DNA of 64,000 nt from Gossypium raimondii (lineage: Eukaryota > Streptophyta > Magnoliopsida > Malvales > Malvaceae), in NCBI RefSeq assembly GCF_025698545.1, contig NC_068569.1, positions 16,616,001 to 16,680,000 on the forward strand, given 5' to 3'. Position 1 is the stretch's first letter; each line of letters opens with the position of its first letter. Positions 49,001-62,208 of this stretch are shown here, piece by piece. Made by a program: the position numbers and the translations under genes. Under the pieces are notes generated by a model. That model was not told the origin of the DNA. It did no database searches and was given only the letters and a program-made list of their open reading frames with translations.

Positions 49001-51542
49001 GGGGAGAGAAAGAAAAAAAAAACAGCTTTTTGGGGAATAAGGAGGAGGTTGGATGATTGGACTAATATAAAGTGTTACTTCGATAACATTTCAAATTTCA
49101 TTGATTTTTGAAGGATAAAAGAGAGAATGGAATGGAATAAAAAAGGGGGAAATGTGGGGGTGGTGGGGGCAATGACAAGACTGAGATCGGCTGGGGTTAG
49201 CGGTGGGAGGTGGTGGTGGAAGTGGAAGTGGAAGTGAAGGTGGAAATGGAATAATAATAACAGCAATAATGGATAGCAGATAGTTTATAATCATGGGGGC
49301 AACCAGATTCACTTTCTTCTTTGTCATCACTTTCCAAGGCATGATTAGAAAAAAGTTAATCAATCTTCCACCCCCACTCTTAAAGAAATTAAAAAGCATT
49401 CCCTCCACTTTTGTCCATTTCTGCATCAAATTATTATAACCTGTTTTCCTTAATAGACTTGTACAAATATACTAATTACAATATTAGTTAGTAGAGAAAA
49501 AGTATGGGGTTTTCGGGTTATTATTCCTTTTAGGAAGTACTTTGTATAATGCACATCGGCCTTGCAATTTGATTTCTCAGTTGGGACGATGGCAGTTCAA
49601 CTACTAACAGTACTTGATATGAAATTTTCTTTTTCACAAGTACTGCAGATTTGAACACAAATCCTAAAGTTGAACAGTTGGTTTTTAGAGTAACACAGAA
49701 TTCAGTCAGAAACAGCAATTAGATCTCACTGATATCTCCCACCATTTTTCTCCATAATGTGTTGCAGTGCATGTGCATTGTGCATGGCCCTTGCGCTATC
49801 ACTTTCCTTTTCTTTTTTTTTCTCAGTTGCCTTCAAAAGTTTCTGATTTTCTGCAAACTAGGAAGCCGGCCATCTTGTCTAAGTGATATATGGTCAGACT
49901 GTTGCCATATATATTCAAGTAGAATGTGTTACTTTTTGTTGAAAAGCAAACGTTATCTTGTAGTATTATTCTTTTCTAAAATAAGACCTTTCGAAATGAT
50001 GGTGTTACGTTATAATAGTAGAGCAACAACTATCAGAAGAAAAGAAACGAAAATGTTTCAATCCAAATCCTCTTTATTATACTTATATGAATGTGGTTAA
50101 AATTAATGGAAAAGAAAAGAAGGGAGGGGAGGGGAGTTCAAAGGAACGAGAACAAGATGGAATAGGATTGTGGTGAATAAGCAAACATGGGCATGGGGAT
50201 TTGTGATATTCAAGGAACTTCACTGAAATGCGAACTACTTCAAAGAGAAAGGGCTCTACACAGAAGTTAGCCCAACCAAGGGAGCAGTCCATATTCCTCG
50301 AAACAGTGAAAGAGCTAAAGGCCTACTAGTATTTAAATTACTGGGTCATGGTACCAAAGCAGATAGAAGCTAACTAGCTAAAGTTCAAACATAGATTCCC
50401 AAAATCTCGACAGTGCGTAATGTCAAAAAAAACATGGGGGTTGCTTTTGCTTTGCATCTCTGATACAAATATGAGGCGACTTTATTATTATTTTTTTCAA
50501 CATTTTTGAGTTTGAGCCGTGCATGGCTTAAATTGTTCCCCTCTCCTCTCCAATTCATATTCCTAAAGTAAACTGTTTTCGTTAAGGATACAGAGATCAA
50601 ATTCAGGAAGAAAGGAAAGATGACCAAACCAGGCTATATAATAAATAAAAACGCGTCTTTCCAAGGAGAAATGCGAGTTTTACTCAAAGTCTAAACAGAG
50701 ACCAAGAAAAGAACCTACTAACAGTAAATAATAAATAGGGCAGTTCAAATATGAACAATTAACAATAAATACGTAATTGTTCTAAATACTCCACAATTGC
50801 TTCAAAAACCATGCATCCATGGCTCAATCACCTGTCCTACTACAATTACGTGTCTACAAACCTGTAAACCCCAACCTCCGCTTCCTAAAGTGTGTTTTGG
50901 TGGGGGCATTTCACAGCCAACAACACGCTGGTGCATCAAACAGACACAGCAATGAACAAATAAGTCATTAGGGAAAAAAGAAACGGGATTCCTTATCATT
51001 TTATAAACCCTTCAACCACCTCTGAGAATCATTGTAGTTATATATTGTTCAACCTAACAAAAAGCAACTGTAATCACAACTTTAGATATTTTATATAACC
51101 AAATACTCGAGGAGAAACCTTCTTGAAGCATTTGGGATTTGCATCAACCTACACTCACTTTCTAAACTCCCACACTGCATGTTTTTGCTTCTATATAACC
51201 CCCCTTGACAACAAAGACCATGAACCTCACATATGCATTGGTCTTCCTGTGTTTTTTTTATCCCCTCAATAACATTCTCATAACAAGGTCTCCCGAACAC
51301 CTTGCTACTTAAACTAGCATAAGCATGTTAAAAATAAAACTACTTGAACATAACAGTGAACGAGAGAATAACAATGAACACTCATTCAACAGCTTAAGTT
51401 AGTGCAGGTGTAGTATCCTTAATATGCAATGGATGACATAAAAGGGCTTTTGAACAACAAACTGACAAACTAGCAATCATCAATATCACAAGAATACAGG
51501 TTATAACTTTAGTATAACATTAACGCGTTTATACGTATATCA

Positions 51543-53750
51543 TTACATAAAGACCTCCATACCAATAAACTTAGATGACTGACACAGGGGGCAAAAACTA
51601 AGCTTACTTTCACAACTTTTACACAGGCAGAGATGCTTACAAGGTAACAAGAGCATGCAGGCTTCATTCACTGCACAAACCTTACAAGCCATCAACTCTT
51701 TCTTGTTGCTATTCTCCTTGCAGAGCAGTTGGAAATCAATGGCTCGGCCATTGCAGCATGAAGCTGTATCATCGACCTCACTATCACCACATCCTTCCTT
51801 ACTATCTCTACTTTGAGCATAAACTTGCTGAAGATTAAACTTGAGGGCAGTAATCATGTTCTCATTGTATCTGGCTCGTTGCTGCCAGGCACCTGCTTCC
51901 ATTGTCAGTTGCTCCATTTTCTCTTCAAGTTCCATATTCTTTTTGTTAATATTCTCCACTTCTGCTTCTTTTTCACGAAGTTTCTGAAAAACTTTCTCTT
52001 CCACAAGCGAAATTGTCTGGAGCTGGTTAGCCTGAACCTTCTCCAACACAGATTGCCGTAATCGGTCACCCTATTCAAAGAAAACAGATTAGAAGTTAAT
52101 GCCAAAATATAACATAAACAATAGGTCACCTCAGAGTGTGGAGAACAGAAACATCCTCCAACTATAGAATGACCAAGCATGATAGATCATCAAAATTGAT
52201 GAATTGAAGCTTGTCAATGTGAAGGACAAAAATAGTTCACTTTATTCAATTCCACACTAGTTTTCTTCATTTCTAGCATAGATACAATTAACCCTTGTTT
52301 CTGTAAATAAGTAGAGTTACAAAACTATGCACACGATGAAGAGATCCATAATTAATGACAAGCTGAAAACGCAGATGGTTAAAGATATATCTTAATTGCT
52401 ATTACTTCTACAAAACAATGAAAAGAGAATGGGGAAGAACATTACTATCACAAAAAGTTCAATACTAATAGTTAAAACGTTGAAGGGGAAACATAATGAC
52501 CATATGCAGGACATGCAAACACTTGACTCGTTCTCAAAAAGCACTCCACTGCTAGGTAACAACAATGACCACAATCTCAATGAAATGTAAATTTGACATA
52601 ACCGCCTTATCCAGAGCTTAAAGAACCATTAACCACACCAAGAAACTTCAAGCAAACATACGAAACAAACATCAACAGCAAAATTTTAGCACAAAAGCAT
52701 AATAATGTTATAAGCATTAAAGGATCATAAAATCCACTGATATCCACATATGGCGTAAATGATGTCCTAAATAATAAATCAATCCTTGCAACAATGGTGG
52801 AAGCTAATCAAACATGTTTTATTTCCGGTTAACTACATTTAAAAACTAAGCTAAAGACAACAAAGACAGACCTGAACTTTGAGGAACCTATCAATCTCTG
52901 CATCTTGTCGTTGCAACTCATTATCTATGTCGTCACCAATGAGGGACAACAAAGCCGAATCACCCGAAGAAGCCATTCGATTATTATTGTTATTGTCAAG
53001 TGACAAACCTAACCCTGTCGAGACTGACTGTGCTTGAAAAAAGTCAACAGAAGATATTTGTGAATTGTTCTCCAAAAAATCTTGTTCCTTTAACTTCTTC
53101 CTTTTAGGCTCAACCCCATTGTTCCATTGCATCTCAGCTCCTCCATCACTCCCATCTGTCACCGGAACCGGACCCGGTGCAAACCCCACAACATGAACTA
53201 AACCAATAAAAAAAAATCAACATACCCAGTTGTTATAAGAACTTTTTCATGAATGCATCTGAATCCCAAAGACATTAAACAACAAAGTTCCAAACTTGAT
53301 GCCTAAAAGGTAAAAGAGAGAGAGAACTAAGTTGTAAGCTCACGCTAACTAGCAGTAAAGAAGTTCAATTTTAACTTAACTTCATATAATTCTTCATCAA
53401 TTAAATAGAAAAATAAAGACCCTTTTTTTTTTTTGGAAGAGAGGAATTACAAGGAGGGATATATGGAGGATGCTGAGAGGAATCTTGTAAATTAGGCGTA
53501 TTGTAATAAGCAAGTGGTGGCGAAACCTGAGCGTCGATTGCGTACATGTTCCTGAGACCAAACATATTAGAAAGAGGCATGTTCAAAATTTTAGGGTTTT
53601 CTTTTTTTTAGCAGAAAATCAAAAATGATTTTTTAGTTATTAAAAAGATCGATCTTTTTTTCTTTTGGGGATTTACCTGAAACTTTTTGATTGTTGTTGT
53701 TGTTGTTGAGGTTGGTAGTGTTGTTGAAACTGCTGCTGAGGGAACGCCAT
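51543..53750 (-). CDS. BOI-related RING E3 ubiquitin ligase
   Basis: Four exons: 53677-53750, 53451-53551, 52872-53197 and 51543-52070, all GT..AG and in phase (1,029 bp, 342 residues). Starts MAFPQQQFQQHYQPQ with a glutamine tract, then NMYAIDAQVSPPLAYYNTPN, HPPYIPP and HVVGFAPGPVP, the order seen in this family (also called S-ribonuclease-binding-protein-like). Basic KRKKLK (90-95) may be nuclear targeting. A coiled coil lies at about 168-245. The C-terminal RING has Cys/His ligands at 296, 299, 311, 313, 317, 320, 327 and 330. BOI and its relatives are E3 ligases that restrain cell death and repress gibberellin responses together with DELLA proteins; the exact paralogue is not assigned. 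No defect seen. Confidence 0.92.
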
Positions 53751-54937
53751 TTTTGGGAGGGTTGAGTTTTCTTTCTTTCTTTCTTTTTTTTTTTTTTTTT
53801 CCTCTTGTAAATTCTCTAGAGAGAGAAATAGGAGACGAGTTTTTCTGTCATATAGAGAGAGAAGACGATGCGTAGGCGCGTGGCGATGGACAATATTCCT
53901 TTTTATTTCTAGTTTGGCCTTATTATTTATTTTATTTTTCGATTCGCGCCATATTTCCTTTTAATTACCAGAAAGACCCCCTTGTTGATTTGCTTTTTTA
54001 CAGAGTAGCCCAATTCCGATGGACAAAAAGAAATCCATATCCATATTTATACCACTATATATAAAAAAGGTCCTAATGGCTTCCACAATTTTTTTACACA
54101 AATTCATAATTGATAAATTTTAATTTCAATCCCTTTATTTTATAATCTAAAATTGATCAAATTTTCATTTGATCCCTATATTTTGTTGAAATTTGAGATT
54201 TAACAATAGACACCTGTCTATTTTTTAACATAAAACCATAATGGGTACATTTCAATTTCAATCCCTTTATTTTTAGATTATAAGATTAGTTGAATTTCAA
54301 TTTCATCCCTATATTTCATTCAAATCTGAGATTTAATCTATATATTTTAATTTTGACATAATTTGGTGCCTCAAGTTTTATAATATCATTAGCTAGTCTA
54401 AACATTTTATTCTAATTAAAATGATTATGTGAATTTTAAGAATTGTTAGCACCATTAAAATTCTTTATTAAATTCAAATTGGGTACAATATTTTTTATTA
54501 CATAAATATCAAGTGATTTTTTATTATTTTAAAATGTCGGACCAACAAATTTAACAAAAAAATTTAATAATCTTAACAAATGGACCTAAATTTTTAAATT
54601 TAAAAAGTAGATAACAAAATATTTGAAAATAAATATATGAAGATTAAATTTCAAATTGTAATGTTTAAACTTTTAACTCTATGATTTAGTTAAGAAATAA
54701 ATAATTAAATCAACAAAAAGCATTGGTAGAAACCATACTAGCACCTAAGGACACATGGCACTCACCCACATGTTTCCCTCTTTTTGCATTTCATAGAAAA
54801 GGCTAAATTTCAGGTTTGCTCCTTTTAATATGTTAAATTTGAGATTTAATTTATATACTTTAATTATTAACATAATTTGGTACCTATAGTTTTTAATGTT
54901 ATTAATTAGTCCACTTTAACACATTTTTGGGGTTTTC

Positions 54938-54975
<38 letters not shown>

Positions 54976-55504
54976 GATAATAAAATTTGACCTTAGTAAA
55001 ACTTAAGATTTAATTTATATATTTTAATTTTTTTAATTTGATTCCTCTATTTTATAATTTGATTCAACATTCCTTTTATTATTAATAACTATTAAGTGAT
55101 CTTTTTTTAAATGTCATACCAATAGATTTAGTAGAAGAATTTTAATGGCGTGACTATTGCATCTGAATTTTAAATTTAAAAATAAAGAGACTAAATTCTA
55201 GATGTATGAAGTCTATAAACACTTAGAGCATATTTTAACCTTCAAATTTTTACTTTATAATTTGATAAATAATTAATCAATCCAACGCTAAATGTGAAAG
55301 CCATATTAGTACGCATTATATTTAAGTCCTAATTAAGTTAAGAGTTTAATATTTTAGGATTAAAGTAGATCCTTAAATATAGAAAGAAAATATATTAATA
55401 GGCTGTAATTTACTTTCTAATTATGTATGAGATTTTTTTTTAAAATTTAATTTTGTTTAAGTCCTATATTGCATGCATTTTACTCAGATGTTTTTGACAT
55501 ATGA
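53751..55504. other. 5' flank of the RING ligase gene and AT-rich intergenic DNA
   Basis: The first 120 bp is a pyrimidine/T-rich leader on the + strand (purine-rich on the transcribed minus strand). From 54080 to 55480 the sequence is dispersed AT-rich repeat, with recurring phrases such as AATTTGAGATTTAA and TTTAATTTCAATCCC. No gene seen. Confidence 0.45.
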
Positions 55505-55512
55505 GTGCGTGT

Positions 55513-55920
55513 TAGACCAGTCTATGGGCCGGGCCCGAAAAAATTTTTTGGCTCGTTTCTTAGGCCCGGCCCGGCCCGGACCGAAATATGGGTCTAAAAT
55601 TTTGCCCATACCCGGCCCGGGAAAAATATCATAAGCCCGAGCTCGGCCAGGCCCATTTTTTAATAAACATTAAAAAATATTTTAAAAATAAAAAAATAAA
55701 AAATATTTTAAAAATAAAATATATATATTTATTATATTCGGGCCGGGCCCGAGCCGGGCCCGGGCCAAAAAAGTGGTGCCCGAGGCCCGGCCCGTTTTTT
55801 AAACGGGCCTCGTTTTTTTGCCCAAGCCCATATTTTGGGCATATATTTTTACCCGAACCCTCCCATATTTCGGGCGGACCATCGGGCCGGGCCGGGTTGC
55901 CCGGCCCATGGACAGGTCTA
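55513..55920. mobile_element. GC-rich hAT-type MITE, 408 bp
   Basis: Ends are TAGACCAGTCTATGGGCCGG and, inward from the right, TAGACCTGTCCATGGGCCGG. GTGCGTGT is duplicated exactly outside (55505-55512 and 55921-55928); 8-bp duplications are typical of hAT transposons. The interior holds many GGGCC/GGCCC palindromes around an AT-rich core (55675-55735). The open frame across it comes from composition and has no protein similarity I recognise. Confidence 0.85.
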
Positions 55921-55928
55921 GTGCGTGT

Positions 55929-58900
55929 ATAATGTAAAAAAAAATTACCTGTCTTAATTTGACAGATAATGTGCGTGTATAACTGTCTTAAGAAAACATC
56001 CCTTTTTTTTTTTTTTTCATCTTTACATCCCTTTCAATTAATTATAATTAAAACTCAGGCGTAAATGCGACAATTAATTTAAATTGAACTATTAAGTGAA
56101 GGAGAAAAAATTATATGAAAGCAACACCAACGATTAAACATAGGTTCAAATATTTTTAGAATTCTCAATTTAATCATTCATTTATTTTGAATTTTATTTA
56201 AAATTATAGTTTAAACTATTTAATTTAAAAATAAATGATATCAATATGTTACGAATTAATCGGATATTAATTTAATAAAAATTATAAATAGAAGGATAAT
56301 GCGCTTCAACGCACTCAAACTCACACTCTTCTATATTGACAACAATGCTCATGTCAATCGAGTTAAGACTTAATCAACAATATTATTATATATCTTAAAT
56401 TCAAATAGTACGGATATATAATAGGACAGAAATATAAAGAACATAATTATAGAGTTAAGAAATACATAATAAGATTCATAACAAGTTGGTTTGTTTACGT
56501 ACGGTATAATCCCAAACAAATATTAAGAAAATGTAAATCAAAATTTAGGGATATATATGTTAAGATTTAAGCGTACAAATACCTGAAATAATTTTGATTT
56601 CTAGAAATAATTCAATTATTCCACATTTATTGTACCAAGTGCTCTGTCCAAGTAGATCATGAAATTAATGCCTCAATATATTAGATCTAACTTTTACATT
56701 TGTTCCATGTACATATTCCTCACAGTAGATCAAAACTATTATCTCTAATACTATGAGTTTTCGTTAAATTGAATCAAGTAAAATTGAATGAAATTTTTTA
56801 AATTAGTTAAGTTGGTATGTTTTATTTTCTTATTCTATCTCAATTACAATTATTTTTCGAATTGAGTTGAGTGAAATGAAATTGAATCGAGTGCAATTGT
56901 TCAAGTTAAATTAAAAAATTAAACATATCAAATTAAAATTTTATTACAATATGACTAATTTCATTTTAGATCATACAAATTTGAAGTCATATATATATAT
57001 ATGAAAACTCTTTAAAAAACAAGTGAGAAAAATATAAAGATATTTTAGTATCATAAACTTGAATTGGTAAATTACTTGTTTAGGTCTTCAAATTTATTAT
57101 TTTGGAAATTTAAAAACAATTTTTTACATATTCTTTTGATTATTTTTAGAATTTTTATTTTATTTTATATTTTTTATGAAACTTAGAATTTTTTATAAAT
57201 GTTTTTGAAATTTTTTATAATTTCATTGAGAGAGACTAATTTGCACATTTTTAAATTGTAAGGGATCAAAGTGGTATTTACACAATCTGTTATTCGAGTT
57301 ATTCAATTATTTAAGTTGTAATTTCAACTTAACTTGAACTTGGAAAACCGAATTATTTATTCGAATTGGCTCAAGAGCTCAAATAATTCAATTTAATTAA
57401 CTCAAAATTAAAAATATTATTTATTTTTGGAGCAAAATTAAATTTTAATGTAACATAAGCAAAAATAATTCTACATCTTGTGTTTATTGACTATCAAGAT
57501 GTCTCTCTGATTGCAATTTAAGAAAATCAAACATTTCCCCATTACGTTCCTAGCTTTAGAATGTTTAAAAATAAATAATTATTCTTTAAATCGTGGACTG
57601 TGATTTTATTTCCATTCATTCCAACAAGCATTGCACAAGTAGCAAAAAAAAACTAGTTTAAATTCAACTTATTATGTTAATATAAAAATTCTGAGCCTTT
57701 TAAAGATTGCATCTCAAAGAACTCTGGATTTGCAATAGACCCTTCCCGTCTACGTAAGATATGCATTTTATGCATACAAACCCCTAAGACATTTATGGCA
57801 CTTTCATTCTTCCTTAATATGTATTTAGGCTTATCAATGTCCAAAGTAGTCACGATGATAATATATAGTATTGGATCTTGTATGCTTTTTATTTCTCATT
57901 ACTATTTGCTAAGCAAGAAAGGTGGAGGATAAGTCGAAGGTTAAAGAAACAAGCAAGATGAAATCTAAAACTGAAAAATCTGCAATGTGGTTGCTAAGGT
58001 GACTTATTCAGTGATATTTTTCTAATGTATGTAGATTCGGTCGGGCCTTTTTGAAAAGATGGATCTAATTTTGAGTTGTTTTCAAGTTTCATCATTTTCT
58101 GTATGAAACTCCCCATAGTGTAAAACTAGATATTTTAGTTAAAAAATTGATATGGATTGTTGGAAAAGTTGTTATTGTTATAGCGAAATTTTTTCTCTAC
58201 TTGGGTCTTTAATAGATTTTGTTTGTATTAAGTTCGATTTGCTTGAATGTGACTATTTGACAAAACTCAAGCATGGGTTGATTAGGTGCTAAGACTCCCA
58301 ACCGAAATACTTGAGGTAATTGGATAAACATGAAAGTCTTATTATTAAAATGTTATTTTTAGAAGTAAATATCAGATCTATTCAAGGGAATTTTGGAGTA
58401 GTTGGAAGATTGATCTATGAAGATTTTTATGTGATAGATACTTAGGGTAATTAATGAGATAATTTCAACTTTTAAATAGGAGTTTAAAGCTTACCAAAAC
58501 AATGTTGATTGACCATTTGAAAAAGCTTATAAATAGGTTGTTTTGTGCCACACATGAAGAGAAGGTTTTTGAGTGTCTTTGTTGACAACTTTGTTGTGTT
58601 CTTGTGGTTATTTTATGACATTCTTTTAGATATTATTTGGAGAGGTTTATTGATTGTGTTGTGAGGTACTTGGATGAGTGATTTGTGACAATTGGGGTCA
58701 ATATTAGGACCACAATTACTTCTTTGTGTAAGAATAGATTGGGCCTAAGCCAATAAATGATTCAAACGATTGTTGAATAACATCATTCACTGAGCGACGC
58801 TTTGTAGACGTAAGACTATTGTGTCTAGAGCTCGTCATGGGTTGGGTAAGGCCAATTCAAAAATTTAGGCGCTTTTTCTAGACTCAGGTTTGACCCCTCC

Positions 58901-61082
58901 CGAAAAATGGGACTAAAATTTTGCCCAAGTTCGACTTTGATAAAAATGCTAAAACTTGAGTCTGTCTCGCCCGTATTAAAATTTTTATATTATTTTTTAA
59001 AATTAAAATATAATACATTAAAATAAATGTTTCCCAACAAATGAACTAAGATAGGTGCAACTTAGCAAGCAAATATATTTAAAATAGTAACAAAATTAAT
59101 AATAAAATAATAGTTATACAATTCAGAGTTGGATTGATGAAAGTTAATATGTAAATATTATTAGCTAATTATGAATTTTGATTAAATCAACTCTAAAACT
59201 CAAATTAAACACTAAAATGTATAACATAATTATCTTCAAGTATCAAAAAATATATAACTCTTATCAAATATAGTACTAAATTTGACAAAAAACACAAAAA
59301 CATATTAAAAAAATCAAACTTAAATACCTAATTGAAAATAAATACATGGATCAAATGTACGGAAAAGGAAATGTTTGAACTTTTGGGTAAATTAATTAAA
59401 TTCTCAAGCTGTCAAATTTGACTTTAATTATGAAATTTATTCAACGTTGAGAAATCAAAACATGCTTCACTTGAAAATTTGTGTTTGCATTGTTTTTTAG
59501 AACCTTGCCATTTTGAATAAAATAAGTCAAAACATTTTTATCTTAAAAGGTCACCAAGCTCCAAAACTCTATTTTTCTTCTAAATCCAAATTGTTGGACT
59601 TTTCACCAATCCAGCCAACTCCATTACCGACCATGTGATAAAAATTAAAAAGCACTAAGCATTGCTAATTAGAGGAAATCGATGCCCTTGGTGGATTCAC
59701 TTCAATGTTTTTCATGCCCTGAGCCCAATGATATATAACCCATTCACTGATTGAGTGAGACAAATAGGCATGGGCAGTAATGATGTCCTTAGCGTCGCAG
59801 TATTAGAAGAGTCGGGAAGGCATGCAGTCATGTAGTATCAATTGACACGTGATTCCAGTCGCCTACTACTCTAATGATTCAACCTTCCACCATCAATGCT
59901 CCAAATCTGAAGTTTCTTCATCTTGGCCAACCTCATCAACGCTACCTACTGCTGTAGTCAGCGCTTGGGTTGGTCACACCAACTTCTACCTCGTGTGTTA
60001 GGAAAATTGAACGCCCTGGAGATTGAGGAAGAAGGTGGCATTGCTTGGAGGCCTCAGAGGATCTTCTTTGCACCAGATAACGATTGTCTACGACAATATA
60101 ATTGTCACCCAATACAACCATGCATGCATATAGCCATCTACAATACAATCTAACTTTAATCAGATACCCCATTTTTGACTCGGCCGAAGAAGGGTATATA
60201 TCCTCCTAACTCACCCAAATATTCCTTTACTATATCATTGGAACCAAAACCTTACTTACTATTCAAGAAAGAACCTGATCTTCGTTTCTTGACCAAGTTT
60301 TTTAAACCTCACTGTTATTTGTCAGAATTAGACTTGTTTGAAATAACTTAAAGCAAGATAAAGATCTCTGTCCAAAAGTTGTTAAGAAGAGAGATCGGCC
60401 ATTATTGAATCTAAAAACTTATTTTGAGATGTTAATCCTGTTAATGATAATGTCTGGAGTTTCCTTTTTCAGAAACTGAACCATGTTCACGAGGGTGTGT
60501 TAGTAAGCATGTGCACGAACATGCCTGACCTTTGTCTTTAACGAGGCCTTATTCTGTATTCACAAAATAATTAAAATGTTCCAATATATTATATTGCGTG
60601 CTTATTAGGACATTCCCTGCAAATCACATGCCAAAGAGTCGAAGCTTAATCCCATTGTTTTAATCTTAGATATGGAAAACATAATGGCCTGAGAGAGCTT
60701 TAAACTATTTGTTAGTTGAATTTGACCAAAATCATCTATTATTCGCTTTTCTAACACTGAATTTACGAAAAAGAATGGATTACATTTTAAGTAAATATAA
60801 TTTCTTTTCCTTACTTTTACATTAATAAAAGAATAATAAAATTTGATCACTCACAAGCCACCCACCGAATTCAAAGTATGTGGTTTTTCTGACTCAATGG
60901 ACACACGGGCAGCCCCAATAAGTCCACAACTGCCCAGGATCTCCAAACCTGCCCGCTTAGCTGTATCTCTCGTTCATTTCCCACTTTTTCAACAAAAGAA
61001 GAACAATAAATTATTAATAAAACCCAAGGAAAGGGAGAAAAAACAAGCATCTTCAACGTGTTTTCCATGTGATTGGATCTTA
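55929..61082. other. Intergenic AT-rich region, no gene recognised
   Basis: Mostly low-complexity. 58820-58990 looks like an older, mutated relative of the GC-rich MITE (CTCGTCATGGGTTGGG, GACCCCTCCCGAAAAATGGG). 59800-60170 is less AT-rich, with two overlapping opposite frames of 76 codons that match nothing I know. The last few hundred bases should contain the LEA-2 gene 3' UTR. Confidence 0.45.
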
Positions 61083-62208
61083 TCAATCGTATGTGCAAGA
61101 TTTCTTGAGCGAAATAGGAACATTGAGTTTCTTGGGATCGAAAGTTATGTCGCATTCTATTTTCTTGTAGAACTTTGGCTTCACCAATTTGCCCAACACA
61201 TAAGCTCTTGATCGGACAACGAAACTCAGTTTAAGTGAAACCGGAAGCGATGTCGTGCCTGTTGAACTGCTCAAACTGGCTCCACTCCCGTACAAAGGAA
61301 CCTTGTTTCCCATAACCATTACAGTTACAGACCTTTGGCTCTTCCTTGATTGATAAAATTTCTTCATCTGAAACCACCCAGATTCAATAAAAATGACAAG
61401 ACATTATAAACTTTGTAATATAATGCAAATGTTGGTTTCTTTTGGAACTGGACTTACGGTTCCTGAAGCAATGTTAATTTGAGAATAGGATAGATCAAGA
61501 GGAGTTGATGCGACATGGACGCCAAAAAATGTTCCAGTGTTTCGATAAATCATTTTCACTGTGGAGTTCATGGTAATCATATCTGTTGACACCCCCGTAA
61601 AATCTGAACCAGCTTGGATCTTGAGTTGCTCAAATTTTATACTCTGCAAGATGAAACAAAAGCAAATCCATCATAACCCATCTCGTAGTTGAATCTAAAA
61701 AGCTCAATGGGAGTACCTTCATTGTAATCTTGGGCTTCTGGGGTCTGCTAGCTCCCCAGAGAATCAAAGAAAACATGGAGAACAGAATGAAGAAGCCAAG
61801 AACAAAAGCTAAAAAATAGCATCGCCGAGGAAGTCCCTTCTCACGCTCTCCATCTTCAAGGAGCCCTTCTTCTTCAATCACATCACATTCTTTCCACTGC
61901 TTATGTCCCTTCCTATGTGCTCCCCTAGACGACGATTCGTTAGGCAAGACCTTGCGGGATCCGGGTTTAAGGGACCCCGAAAACCGGCTCGATGAGGACT
62001 CACGCGAGTGACGGTCCACGGAGGCATGGGAATGCGGTGGGGATCCCATGGGGCTGAGCACTGGCGTGGAGTGGAACGACGTCGTTGTCTTTTCTCCATC
62101 GTGAGAATCACGTGAAGGGCTCTGCACGTAGTAAACCGGACGCCGTGGTGACCTCGTTGGCGATGATGGGGCGAGGCTGGTGACCTCCGAGTCCGTCTTG
62201 GCGTGCAT
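61083..62208 (-). CDS. LEA-2 / NDR1-HIN1-like membrane protein
   Basis: Three exons: 61717-62208, 61458-61643 and 61083-61367 (phase 0 joins, donors GTACTC and GTAAGT), 320 residues. The cytosolic N-terminus begins MHAKTDSEVTSLAPSSPTRS then RRPVYYVQSPSRDSHDGEKT, almost as in Arabidopsis At5g42860 (recall), and is rich in Ser/Pro/Arg. An acidic patch CDVIEEEGLLEDGE (108-121) precedes one membrane span at about 130-153 (YFLAFVLGFFILFSMFSLIL). The remainder is a LEA_2 beta-sandwich-like domain (TDMITMNSTVKMIYRNTGTF, FFGVHVASTPLDLSYSQINI, VKPKFYKKIECDITF). Topology is expected type II. It lacks the proline/lysine-rich insert that the Arabidopsis protein has after PLYGSG. Biochemical role is unknown; relatives are linked to membrane/cell-wall and defence responses. 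Confidence 0.9.

Larger units (their letters stand above)
42986..51542. other. Long intergenic region, no gene recognised
   Basis: About 8.5 kb without a recognisable protein. Longer frames (44773-45138 minus, 49091-49429 minus, 49759-50100 plus) are low-complexity or unlike anything I know. It contains microsatellites (listed), a GC-richer patch at 45000-45090 whose GAAGAGAGC and GCTCTCT arms pair weakly, and at 48080-48250 a repeated ACATGAACTTTAG / TGCAAT phrase typical of dispersed plant repeats. The last few hundred bases should include the 3' UTR of the RING ligase gene. Confidence 0.45.

Noticed and set aside
49075..49429. Overlapping frames rich in Pro, His and Phe
   Set aside because: They arise from a purine-rich/GGTGG low-complexity tract; no domain or conserved start context.
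55588..55932. 114-codon open frame in the GC-rich MITE
   Set aside because: It results from GGGCC/GGCCC composition; no known domain, and it runs across a transposon with clear ends.
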